Virus record (IMG/VR): IMGVR_UViG_3300044959_000131
Location: 112,946-176,945 of that record
DNA from: a virus
Reading direction: 5' to 3' (one strand)
Length of the DNA stretch: 64,000 nt
The notes under the pieces were generated by a model. That model did not search any database. It saw only the letters and a list, made by a program, of their open reading frames with translations, and was not told the origin of the DNA. The translations under genes and the position numbers were made by a program. Positions 8,390-17,600 of this stretch are shown piece after piece (within the stretch, counting starts at the first letter, position 1; each line of letters starts with the position of its first letter).

Positions 8390-9508
8390 ATGAGCGCTGT
8401 TCCAGCAAGAGTCCTCAACGACCTGTTCTTCGAAAAGGTCGCCACCACAGATGGCAAGGAGAAGATTGCCGAGTTCGGTGGAACATACATCCGAGACCGC
8501 CTGCGTGAGGTATCATTCGCACGCAAGATCCTTCCTCCTCAGCCGGTTCAACGGACTGAGTGTCAGAGGTCTGTGAACCACGACACCTTGGTCAAGATCG
8601 TCGACATCGAGCCAAACTCGAAGGCCGTCGCCTTGACATTCCGTGGCCAACCGACTGCTCGCTTCATCCGTGCTCCTCGTTTCGAGATTCCGTTCTTCAC
8701 GATCTCGTCCGAGAAGTTCGAGAAGACGGAGCAGGAACTTCTGGCTTACGAGATGCCCATCACCAAGATCATCGAGGAGAACTCGGTGAAGGACATCCAA
8801 GAGATCGAGGACCGTCAATTCCTCATCTACGTCGAGGCGGCTGTTCAGGCTATGCAACTCGATGCCAATGGTGGGGTCCCGGCGCCATTCAATGTCTCAA
8901 ACCTTGGAACAACTGTCGCTTCTTCAGTGGTCAAGGGTGACGGTGCAATTGCAGCCGGTGCAAACAACTTCGTCTCATACCCCATCCTGAAGCCGGACCT
9001 CATCAAGCTGAAGAAGCTACTGCACCGCCGCAAGCTGCGTGCAGAGAGGATGATCATCACCGAGCCTGACTACGATGACATCTCGGCCTGGACCATCCAG
9101 GACGTTGGCATGACCATCGCTGGTGAGACCTCGGTCGAGGGATGGAAGGCGTCGACAGTGGTCGGGTTGAAGATCATCCGCACCATCAAGACCGACATCC
9201 TTCGTGAGGGCAACGTGTACTGCTTCACGGCGCCGGAGTTCTTGGGCCGGTTCTACGTTCTGAACCAGACCAAGTTCTACATCGACAAGATTGCGAACCT
9301 CATCACCTGGCAGTCGTGGGAGGACATCGCAATTGGCATCGGTAACATCGCGTCCGTTGTCAAGCTTGAGCTCTACGGAGGATCGGTCACGCCAGGAGCG
9401 ACCGACCCAGGCTACACCTCCAAGCTGCCTGTCGATGAGAGCGACCTCGGTGCAGTGAACAACAGAGCTGATGCAGGACTAACGGTACCAGCAGTAGACC
9501 AGTTCTGA
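8390..9508 (+). CDS. Major capsid protein
   Basis: The 372-residue product has a strong AGGAGA ribosome binding site and is followed by a clear terminator, consistent with very high expression. The sequence has the character of HK97-fold capsid proteins: an N-terminal arm, a charged helix (EKFEKTEQELLAYEMP), a long helix with IQEIEDRQFLIYVEAAVQAM, then a beta-rich C-terminal domain (ETSVEGWKASTVVGLKIIRT, SVVKLELYGG). FFEKVA at residues 13-18 is a KIA-type peptide and could mark the segment removed or bound by the prohead protease. Position after protease, scaffold-like and decoration-like genes supports the call. Confidence 0.85.
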   Translation: MSAVPARVLNDLFFEKVATTDGKEKIAEFGGTYIRDRLREVSFARKILPPQPVQRTECQRSVNHDTLVKIVDIEPNSKAVALTFRGQPTARFIRAPRFEIPFFTISSEKFEKTEQELLAYEMPITKIIEENSVKDIQEIEDRQFLIYVEAAVQAMQLDANGGVPAPFNVSNLGTTVASSVVKGDGAIAAGANNFVSYPILKPDLIKLKKLLHRRKLRAERMIITEPDYDDISAWTIQDVGMTIAGETSVEGWKASTVVGLKIIRTIKTDILREGNVYCFTAPEFLGRFYVLNQTKFYIDKIANLITWQSWEDIAIGIGNIASVVKLELYGGSVTPGATDPGYTSKLPVDESDLGAVNNRADAGLTVPAVDQF

Positions 9509-9532
9509 AATCGATAGTATGGTCTAACATTG

Positions 9533-9562
9533 GGGAGGGAGAGAAACCTCCCTCCCTTTCTT
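9533..9562 (+). terminator. Rho-independent terminator after the major capsid gene
   Basis: The arms GGGAGGGAG (9533-9541) and CTCCCTCCC (9548-9556) enclose a 6-base loop and are followed by TTTCTT. It starts 24 bases past the capsid stop codon and would reduce transcription into the less-needed downstream genes. Confidence 0.85.
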
Positions 9563-9601
9563 GACTAAACCTGTCTGAAACAACAAGAGGAGACCTTACA
9601 A

Positions 9602-9961
9602 ATGTCAGTCGAGAAGATTGCATCGTATCTTGATGTCGACCCTGAAGACCTTGAGATCATGGCACAGGAAGTTCTTGAGAAGGTCTCGAGTTCTGGACTC
9701 GGTCGCTATGCAGAGCTATTGGCGGGTGGAAAGAAAATGACCTTTTTGGCCCGCTCGAAAACGCCGGAGATGCTGACAGACACCCGTCCAGGTAACGTCC
9801 TTAGAGCCTTGCTACCTGGAAATCGTGTGACTCTAAAAGCTAAGCGTGAGGCACTCAAGTCTTTGGCAGCAAGACTTGGAACTGGTGGAGCTGTTGCTGC
9901 GGGCGCATACGGATTGAAGAAGCTTCGCGACAGGTACAAGAAGTCCAAGTCCAAGAGGTAA
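9602..9961 (+). CDS. Small protein with N-terminal VEKIA motif and membrane-like segment
   Basis: The 119-residue product has AGGAGA upstream. It opens MSVEKIASYL, another KIA-type N-terminus, then an acidic helix, and a Gly/Ala-rich hydrophobic stretch near residues 93-105 (GTGGAVAAGAYGL) before a very basic tail (RDRYKKSKSKR). The combination of KIA peptide, Gly/Ala helix and basic tail is shared with other proteins here (5391-6059, 11493-12269, 24081-24428, 56330-56860), so this may be a family of packaged or ejected membrane-active proteins. That idea is inference. Confidence 0.65.
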   Translation: MSVEKIASYLDVDPEDLEIMAQEVLEKVSSSGLGRYAELLAGGKKMTFLARSKTPEMLTDTRPGNVLRALLPGNRVTLKAKREALKSLAARLGTGGAVAAGAYGLKKLRDRYKKSKSKR

Positions 9962-9969
9962 TTATTGAC

Positions 9970-10434
9970 ATGTACTATGAGATCACTCGCGGCCTACGAG
10001 TCGGTAAGAGTCTCACTCCCGCACAGCGTACTTCATCACTATTCGCTGAGGAGCCTGTAGTACTTGGTCGGGTTTTGAGGCGTGGAGCCGGTCCAATCCG
10101 TATCAGTCCAGAAGATTTCGAGCGCAACAAGGTTCAGCTCCTACGACTTGAACGAGCCGGGTCAATAATCATCAAACCTCCACAAGACAAACCACAGGAC
10201 AAAGACGTCTCGATCACAGAATCTGTTGGTTTGGAGTCTCCAAAAATCACACAGGCTGATAATTCTTCTACAGGTACAGAACCTACAGCTGATGAGACAA
10301 TGAAGGCCACTGAAATACAACAGACCGAGTCCATCATCTCTGAAGAGCCACCTGCTACGACTGCTGTGGAAGACACCAAACCTGATACTACGTCGGTAGA
10401 CGAACAGCCTCGAAAGAAGAAGCGGAAGGAATGA
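9970..10434 (+). CDS. Unknown neck-region protein with disordered tail
   Basis: The 154-residue product has a compact N-terminal half (YYEITRGLRVGKSLTPAQ..., residues 1-70) and a Thr/Glu-rich disordered C-terminal half ending in the basic PRKKKRKE. The stop codon overlaps the next start (ATGA at 10431-10434), indicating translational coupling with the following gene, which has the same plan of a compact head and an acidic or basic tail. Probably a head-tail joining or head-surface protein; not recognised. Confidence 0.6.
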   Translation: MYYEITRGLRVGKSLTPAQRTSSLFAEEPVVLGRVLRRGAGPIRISPEDFERNKVQLLRLERAGSIIIKPPQDKPQDKDVSITESVGLESPKITQADNSSTGTEPTADETMKATEIQQTESIISEEPPATTAVEDTKPDTTSVDEQPRKKKRKE

Positions 10435-10796
10435 TGATGAAGGTTTTCAATCTCACCGACCAAATAGTGGACTACCGTGGGAAGGTGATTCCGCCATACG
10501 GGTCGGAAGAGTACGACATCACATTCATCCCGGACCGCGACAGAGCATTGGAGAAGAACGGCATCCTCTCATTTGGCGCCCTTCCAAAATGGTGGAGAAA
10601 GCCAGAACAGCATTCGCCTGTTAATACTGAACCATCGAACCAGATGGAAGTCAGTAAGGAAATACACAGTTCGACACAAGAGACAAACGAGGAAGTAAAA
10701 GAAGCTAGACTCGAAGTTATTGACGAAGTGAAGGTCGTGGAAAAGTCGTCAATTTCAAACGATGAAAAGAGCGCCTACAAAAAGAAGCGATTCTAA
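10431..10796 (+). CDS. Unknown neck-region protein, coupled to the previous gene
   Basis: The 121-residue product starts inside the stop of its neighbour (ATGATGATGA, so one of three consecutive Met codons may be the true start). Residues 1-60 look folded (VFNLTDQIVDYRGKVIPPYGS) and the rest is Glu/Lys-rich and disordered, ending KKKRF. The first part resembles the short beta-rich segments of small phage head-completion proteins, but this is only a resemblance. Confidence 0.6.
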   Translation: MMMKVFNLTDQIVDYRGKVIPPYGSEEYDITFIPDRDRALEKNGILSFGALPKWWRKPEQHSPVNTEPSNQMEVSKEIHSSTQETNEEVKEARLEVIDEVKVVEKSSISNDEKSAYKKKRF

Positions 10797-10809
10797 CGAG
10801 AGATAGTCC

Positions 10810-11304
10810 ATGGCTGTCGATGTCAACGCATCCAATCTTCCGAATGCGGACCTCGAACTGAATGCCATGGTTGCCCAGGTTCGGGCGTTTCTCAGAGACT
10901 ACGCCGAGCTCAACCGTCTCATCGCTGGAGTCGAGAACTCAAACAGACAGATTGTGTGGGCCATCTTTGACGCTCTAGACGATTTCAACACGACTCCACC
11001 GTTCACGTTCTTCGGAATTTCGAACTTCCCATCCAAGAGTCTTCTCGTACGTGGAACGGTTATCAGTCTCCTTGAGTCTGTCGGCCTCTTACAAACTAGA
11101 AATCACCTCTCGTTCTCTGATGGTGGTCTACAGGTCGGCGTCAGCGATAAGACACCATTCATCCAGTCCTGGATTCAGCTCTTCAGGAACTCATACGAAG
11201 AGAAGAAGCTGCGGTTGAAGGTGGCCTACAATATTGAATCGGCTTGGGGTGGTGGGATTCACTCAGAGTACCGGTTCGTCAACAACTTCTACGGTGAGTG
11301 GTGA
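10810..11304 (+). CDS. Probable head-tail connector/neck protein
   Basis: The 164-residue product is mixed alpha/beta: an N-terminal helix (MVAQVRAFLRDYAELNRLI), a central NSNRQIVWAIFDALDDFNTTPPF segment and a beta-rich C-terminus ending YRFVNNFYGEW. Size and gene position after the capsid and before the tail genes fit a head completion or neck protein. Proteins that open with this alternation of helix and 'A..D.L.DFN..PP' are common in that slot, but I cannot name a family. Confidence 0.55.
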   Translation: MAVDVNASNLPNADLELNAMVAQVRAFLRDYAELNRLIAGVENSNRQIVWAIFDALDDFNTTPPFTFFGISNFPSKSLLVRGTVISLLESVGLLQTRNHLSFSDGGLQVGVSDKTPFIQSWIQLFRNSYEEKKLRLKVAYNIESAWGGGIHSEYRFVNNFYGEW

Positions 11305-11307
11305 TAC

Positions 11308-11454
11308 ATGGCTGTTGCACTCAAAGTTCGCTCCTTTAAGAGCTACAACGACCTCACGTCCTTCGCTGCTGACCCCGCAAATAACGTCAATACGATCGTA
11401 TCGATTCAGCACGACGCGGTGAGTGGAGAATGGGTTCTGTTCTTCCTGAGCTAG
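11308..11454 (+). CDS. 48-residue microprotein
   Basis: The frame runs from ATG 11308 to TAG 11452-11454 and encodes 48 residues (MAVALKVRSFKSYNDLTSFA...EWVLFFLS). It begins four bases after the previous stop in the compact plus-strand operon and fills an otherwise unexplained gap. The sequence is beta-like with conserved-looking hydrophobic alternation (NTIVSIQHDAVSGEWVLFFL). Function unknown. Confidence 0.65.
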   Translation: MAVALKVRSFKSYNDLTSFAADPANNVNTIVSIQHDAVSGEWVLFFLS

Positions 11455-11492
11455 TTCCGACACACAACATCTTCAGTTACTATTGGTGATGG

Positions 11493-12269
11493 ATGACCTA
11501 CTATCTTTCAAAGAATGCCTCTGTTAGTAAGCCTATGTCAGAGGCAGCGAAGCGAGTTGCTGAGTGGGTCAAGAAGAATCCACATCAGATTGCTGGTGCT
11601 GGTATTGGAGCAGCTCTCGCGGCACTTGGGACATATATCGTAAGTAGACCTGGTAAATCCGGCCGATCGATTGACCAAGGCGAGTCGAGCAAGCTCAAGC
11701 GACCAAAGAAGGACGAGACATTTGCCGAAGGTCTTGCTCGCATTTTTCACAATACGAGAACAGAAATAGCAGATCTTGCTGCTAAGCATCCAGTGTCTAT
11801 GGCTCTCGCGTCTGTTCCAACCGGAGCGGCCCTTGGACGCGCTATTGCAACTAAGCTCAAAACTGGGTCTGCCATGTACAAGCTCGCATCTCCAGAAATC
11901 ATTGAACTTGTCAAGGAGTGGGGACGTGAGAGAGCAAGAAGGGAAACCTATACGCTGAACAGGATGTACGAGGCCACCGAGAAGTTGGCATTTGGAACGG
12001 ACATCGGTCATGCCATCGGTTCCCTCGGGAGGCACATTATTAGGACACCATCTGCTACAAGGGCCATTATCGGTGCAGGGATAGGAGCCGCAAAACACTA
12101 CTTGGTCGGTAATAATCAGGGTACGGCATCGCTTTTGGGTGATATGGCCCTTGGAGCAGGGGCTGGTCTAGGAGCACCACACGCCATAGGCTTGTTGAGT
12201 CGTATGAAGGGTGAAGGTTTTGGTGGCGCGATTGGCGAAGGTGTCCGTCGTGGTCTCGCTGGAAAGTAA
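11493..12269 (+). CDS. Gly/Ala-rich membrane-active virion protein candidate
   Basis: The 258-residue product has at least three Gly/Ala-rich hydrophobic stretches: about residues 33-51 (IAGAGIGAALAALGTYIVS), about 100-120 (ALASVPTGAALGRAI) and about 190-225 (RAIIGAGIGAAKHYLVG, MALGAGAGLGAPHAIGLL). KIA-type peptides occur at MYKLASPE and EKLAFGT. Such amphipathic glycine-zipper helices are typical of ejected or membrane-penetrating phage proteins, so a role in DNA delivery is plausible. No catalytic motif is seen. Confidence 0.6.
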   Translation: MTYYLSKNASVSKPMSEAAKRVAEWVKKNPHQIAGAGIGAALAALGTYIVSRPGKSGRSIDQGESSKLKRPKKDETFAEGLARIFHNTRTEIADLAAKHPVSMALASVPTGAALGRAIATKLKTGSAMYKLASPEIIELVKEWGRERARRETYTLNRMYEATEKLAFGTDIGHAIGSLGRHIIRTPSATRAIIGAGIGAAKHYLVGNNQGTASLLGDMALGAGAGLGAPHAIGLLSRMKGEGFGGAIGEGVRRGLAGK

Positions 12270-12296
12270 TGAGCTCGCGCTACCTGTGGATTATCA

Positions 12297-14057
12297 ATGT
12301 CCAGGCGCCTGCCGATCGATGCACACCTCATCGGTTACTGGGGCTTCGACGAGGCCCTGGAGACAGATACTGCAATCGATGGAACAGGCAACTCACTCGA
12401 TCTGACAGTCAACGCTTCGAGTGGTACAGCTCCAGGTCGCGTTGGAAACTCTAGACTGTTTGATGGCGCATCATCGTATGCGTCAATCTCCAGCGCACTA
12501 CTCAGGTTGACTGGTGACCTGACGTTGATGGTATGGGCAAAGCTCAATTCCTACAACCCGTCAGGTACACAGCTTCGAGCACTCATATCATGTGGCGGTC
12601 CAACGACGGGTGATAATCTACTGTACGGTGTTGCAGTAACTCTCTCTGGGCAACTGACATACCGTCACACATCAGCGTCCGGAGAAGTCGTCGTCTCAAC
12701 GCCTCCGGGCACCATCAGGACGAATCAGTTCTATTTCATTGTGATTCGTCGAATCGCAAATGGACCGAACCAAGACATCGAAATCTACGTCGACAACGTT
12801 CTGAAGTCGACGACGGTTACTGTTGGTGGCTCACCGTCGTCGATGCCAGTTCCTCCACCGTTGCCAAATCCTTCGGCCATCTTCAGCGTTGGTCGTTCAC
12901 AGAGAGAACCAGATTTCGCATTTTGGCATGGGGCTGTCGACGAACTCTCCGTCCATGACGTTGCCCGCCCATACCATGCATACCTGATCGAGGCATACTA
13001 TCGAGCATCTATTCGATCAGAGACTACTAAGCTGACAACTACGAACACAGTCGTCGCTGTGTCTAGTTACGACATGGGAGCTGGAGTCAGGTGGTGGTGT
13101 ATCGAGAGAGACCAAGACCTCTACGTAGTCAAAGAGTCTCCATTCGGAAACTTTGGACCAGAGACCAGGCTCACGACGGTCGGTGGAGGCAACTCATCTC
13201 TCACTGGGTCTCCAGAGCTCATTTATGACGCTGCCAACGACACACTCTACGTATTCTTTGTATCTGGGAACCGAATCTACAAGCTGACGGCAAATTCGAC
13301 CGACGATCCGGCCACCGTCAACATGCCGTATACGGCAGACACCGGTAGCATCATCAAATCAGTCGATAATATCGATGGAGGTCGGTTAGGAGACTCGTCT
13401 ACTGGACAGAGAACTCCATTGGAGTCAGACTTTATCTACGTCAACAGGACTCCAATCAAACTCAGCCTAGCCGAGGCTGGAAACCTAGGAGACTCGAGCA
13501 CAGGAGGTTCCTATTCTTCAGTTGTTCAGGGGACTCCGAACGCACCGAATATCGAAATCATGACCTTGCCGACATATGGTCTTGGTCTGGTGATTGGTCC
13601 AAGAGACTCCGAGACCGGCGGCTATATGGCGTACCGTCTCGAAGGCGGAGTAGCAACAGCTCTCCCAAGTCCAATTCTGTTGCCCGATCATTCCAATAGG
13701 TACTTTGTCCCTTTGTCATCTCGACCGTACGGAATGGCCTATTACGCAGAGGCCCTAACCGTAGAAGGGAGACCGAGCGGAGTTTTCACCCCAGTCATCG
13801 TCGATTTTTTCAACGAGACCTTCGAATCTCCAACTGGAGTCATTCAGTACGGTCGAAACGGCTCTGGAACGGATAACGGAAGCCTTGGCGACTCGTCAAT
13901 TGGTGCTCGAGATATTCTCGTATCTGACTTCTCGTACGTAAACCGAGCTCCCCTCAAACTATCGACCCAAGACCCGAGCGTGGATCTTCTTGGCGATTCT
14001 TCGACCGGTCAAACGGCGATTGTGAATCAGGGCTCCATCACCGTGGTGGCACAATGA
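12297..14057 (+). CDS. Virion adhesin-like protein with LamG/concanavalin-like domain
   Basis: The 586-residue product starts with a jelly-roll domain (about residues 8-230) with the hallmark order of LamG/concanavalin A-like domains: HLIGYWGFDE, SRLFDGASSYASI, DLTLMVWAKLN, FYFIVIRR, DIEIYVDNVLKST and FWHGAVDELSVHDVAR. A beta-rich region follows, with four copies of an LGDSSTG motif at about residues 363, 397, 528 and 564, two of them leading into a matching DFxYVNRxPxKLS segment. The domain type binds sugars or proteins, so a role in host attachment is likely. The upstream ribosome site is weak. The gene overlaps the next start by four bases. Confidence 0.75.
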   Translation: MSRRLPIDAHLIGYWGFDEALETDTAIDGTGNSLDLTVNASSGTAPGRVGNSRLFDGASSYASISSALLRLTGDLTLMVWAKLNSYNPSGTQLRALISCGGPTTGDNLLYGVAVTLSGQLTYRHTSASGEVVVSTPPGTIRTNQFYFIVIRRIANGPNQDIEIYVDNVLKSTTVTVGGSPSSMPVPPPLPNPSAIFSVGRSQREPDFAFWHGAVDELSVHDVARPYHAYLIEAYYRASIRSETTKLTTTNTVVAVSSYDMGAGVRWWCIERDQDLYVVKESPFGNFGPETRLTTVGGGNSSLTGSPELIYDAANDTLYVFFVSGNRIYKLTANSTDDPATVNMPYTADTGSIIKSVDNIDGGRLGDSSTGQRTPLESDFIYVNRTPIKLSLAEAGNLGDSSTGGSYSSVVQGTPNAPNIEIMTLPTYGLGLVIGPRDSETGGYMAYRLEGGVATALPSPILLPDHSNRYFVPLSSRPYGMAYYAEALTVEGRPSGVFTPVIVDFFNETFESPTGVIQYGRNGSGTDNGSLGDSSIGARDILVSDFSYVNRAPLKLSTQDPSVDLLGDSSTGQTAIVNQGSITVVAQ

Positions 14058-14644
14058 ATCCATACAGAGTCGAACTTCTATCAGAAGAAGAGACCGAGAG
14101 ATTTCTGAAGATGATGGAAGGTCTTACCATATTTGGTAAGCATGTTCCGGATAAGCACCGTCGCATGCTGACAGCGGATGGATTCGAGCTCAAGGGTCAG
14201 TTCGAGCTCATCGCTCGTAATGTTGACTCTGGAGAAGTCGAGTGGCATCACAGCCAAGATAATCTCGTCACAGACCTCGGACGACACGCCTTCTGGGTCT
14301 CTGGATTCACAAACAACGCCATCGGTTTTCTCCCATCCAAAGAGACACCAGTACCGACAAGGCTGTCAATTTCTACGGACGCTTCGCAGAGCTTCTTGTC
14401 AGGAAGCCTGGGAAGTGGGTCGGTCACTCCGTCGACATATACAAAACAGTTTTCCACGACGTTCGGCGCTCCGACCGCGAACAGAACACTTGGCACGATT
14501 TACATCGCTGCACCAGGTACTCACGATCCCAACCTTGGGGCTTGGAGCATCAGGGCGTATGCTCTTCTGACGCCTCCAAAAACTCAAACGACGACCCAGA
14601 CACTTGAGGTCGTCTACAAAATTTCGATGAACCCGATCTACTGA
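14054..14644 (+). CDS. Tail/fibre-associated protein of unknown function
   Basis: The 196-residue product is translationally coupled to the LamG protein (ATGA overlap). An N-terminal helical part (SEEETERFLKMMEGL) is followed by a beta-rich body (GFELKGQFELIARNVDSGEVEWHHSQDNLVTDLGRHAFW) of the kind seen in tail spike or fibre connector proteins. It may link the adhesin to the virion. No motif gives a firm assignment. Confidence 0.6.
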   Translation: MNPYRVELLSEEETERFLKMMEGLTIFGKHVPDKHRRMLTADGFELKGQFELIARNVDSGEVEWHHSQDNLVTDLGRHAFWVSGFTNNAIGFLPSKETPVPTRLSISTDASQSFLSGSLGSGSVTPSTYTKQFSTTFGAPTANRTLGTIYIAAPGTHDPNLGAWSIRAYALLTPPKTQTTTQTLEVVYKISMNPIY

Positions 14645-14655
14645 GGGATTCTCTC

Positions 14656-17600
14656 ATGGCAATCAAAGACGTCATCGGCATTTTGACACTCAGAACACAG
14701 AATGGAGATGTTCTGCAAGATAGCAATCTCTCTTTTCGGATGCCTGCACTTTACAGGACCATCTATCGATGGAACAACAACTACGCTGGCGATGAGCCGT
14801 ATATTTATACGCAGCCATTCAAACAAGCCTATCTTCTTGAAGATGACGACATCACAGTCGGGCATGGTACTTTCGCTGGAACGAACTACCCCGTCTTCTT
14901 CACCAGCTCGATGTCGGCGTCTCAGATGACGACCTACGATCATCCACGATTCCGGAACACAAGGACTCTCGGAACCGTCCCGGCATCAGACATTCCAAGA
15001 GTCATCGGTTCCGTATCTGCGGCAAGTCGATATCCAGGTCAGGTAGGTGGGTGGGGAGCAGGAGATGAGACATTGTCAATCGTCGACATTCCAATCGATT
15101 ACACACAGATTGGCAATGTCTATATTCACCCTGCCTACCAAACAACAGATACCGTTTCTACAACTCTTGGTGCTAACTACGTCACCTACACGAACGGACA
15201 ATTTTGGGATGGAATCGCGGTTAGACCAGGCGGCTTCAACCTGGTCCGTATTGAAACGGGTGCGGACGCCGGTTTCTACTTCATTCAGCACAATGACCGG
15301 ACGAATAACAGGCTCTACCTTCGTTGTTTAGACGGTCGTAAGTTTTCCGCTCTCGCGACTGCATCCGGTCTGACGATGACTGCTTGCAGCGGACGTCGTG
15401 CCTGGTTCAACGAAACCAACATCATTCCTCTCTCGGTTGGAACGGTAGAAGCGGGTGGCAGATTCAATCCTCGAAAGGACGATGTAAACAATCGAAATAG
15501 TTTCATCCTGCGTGTGACCTTCGACAAAACAGGCTCGACTGAAGCGGCCGCAGGTACGGAACAGCAGGGGAGCTATTTTATCTCTCTCAGGCCATTTACT
15601 CACGGAAGTGGTAGTCTTCTAGATACACAGGCCAACAGAGATGAAGGGGGACCATCCAACAATTACCTTGTCGGGTTTAATCAAAACGATCCGAATCCAC
15701 AGTGGTTTACTCACTTTACCGGAGGGGTAAATGGCATAGACATCGACTGGGACAACCAGAGGGTTTGGTTCGGTTATACGGACGCTTCCAATCAATCAAG
15801 CATCGCCTTCTGGAGATACAAGACTTGCGAAGGTTTCCGTCATATCGCGTGCTATTTGGGGAACGCTAAGCAAGCGAACTTCGTAAACCCGCCAATCGTT
15901 CTTGGTCCGGGAGATGTCATTACGAATGTCGAGATGGGTAGCCGAACGGGTTCGGCCAAGAACTGGTGCTACATCACCATCTACCATGCGTCTGGTGGAA
16001 ACGCAGGCGTCGTCATCATCAAAGAGGGCCTGACGACTCTTCAGTATAGGGTTGCTGATGGCGTTCCGGCTTCGAAGCTAGCCGGTTCGGTAGTCGACAA
16101 AAGCCGAGCCCGTGAGTTCTCCAACATCACGACCACCGCCTCGACTAATGTCATTGTCGACAACGAAGGAGCTACGTTCACAGCAGCCGATATAGGAAGA
16201 GTCATCAAAATACACAGTGGTATCGACGCCGGTACTTACAAGATTGCAACCATCGTAAATTCAAACACAGTAACAGTCCAGACTCTGTCTGGCGGTACAG
16301 TGTCATTCAACGGCAGTTCTGGTGCGATGGCCGAAATCGGTGATCGTCTGTATCTGTTCTTCAACGATAACACGACCGGCGCCGGTAAGATTAACTACAT
16401 GGAGTCGATGGCTCCTGGGACGTTCTTGACCAGAACTGTCTCGATGACTAACGGTGCCAACATCAATACAAGAACAGCTGGTGGTGCTGGACTTCGCTAC
16501 GGACAGAAGAACTTGTGCTCAATCGATCGCGCGACAGGAGACGTGTACTGGCTCTCAAACGACGTACAACAACAAATCAACAAGTACGACGTCGCATCGA
16601 ACACACACTCGTTCTTGACGATTTCAGATATCCAAGCTCCGGCTGGAGGTAGCCCTGCAAATCCTGCTACGCCGACCATCTTCACAGCAATTCACGTCAA
16701 CACCAAGTTTGACCACATCTGGGTCGGTACGGATCAAGGACACGTTCGTCTTCTCAAGTCAAATTTTTCAGGAGCTACCGCAAAACGGTACTTCGGTAAC
16801 GATGCGACGACATACGAAAATCCAGTCGGTTTCAAACGAAGTGCTGGGTGGGAGACGTCAGGCGTCAACAACTACGTTCGCTCATATTGGGAACATGCCG
16901 ATGGAAGAATGAGTGCTGGTCTTTCAGCTCCAAACTCAGGTTTGTTTGACAAAGCTTGGTACTCACAAGAAGCAGATAACTGGTTTTTCAAAGGCGACTT
17001 CAGGGGTAATAGCACCAACGAAGTTCCAGCCGAGGTACATGATCCGTACGGTAATTTCTTGTATATCACACCACCCTTTATTAGCGGAGTTGGATCTCCA
17101 CGAGTAATGCTTGGGCAATACGAAGTTCAATACCAGTGGGACAACGCAAACTCGAAATGGATTCCTCGCGAAGTCATTCAAAAAGGCCTTCCAAACAAAT
17201 CTGTCTCAGATACTACAAATCCAGGCTGCCTAACGAGACCGATTCACTCAACCTTCGAGGATGTAGTTTTTGGAGTGAAGCTCCGTTTCAACCGTCAAGG
17301 AGGAGCAACTCCACCAAACAACGAGTTTCTTGGCAGGGCCGGACAAAGCAGAACAACGACATCTGACGGTTCAACAACAGCCTCGTCGGCTACGTTCGGA
17401 GGATCTGGATTCGTCATCGGCGACGTTGGAAAACTTCTCAGGATCGAGACTGGGGCAGATGCTGGTGTGTATCGAATCAGCGGATACACCTCATCCACCT
17501 CTGTAACACTTGTAAACCTCGATGGTTCTGCTTTTTCGGCGACGGCGTCTGCTTCTGGTCTGACTTATACCGTATGGGATCTCGGTACGCCCGGTTCGAA

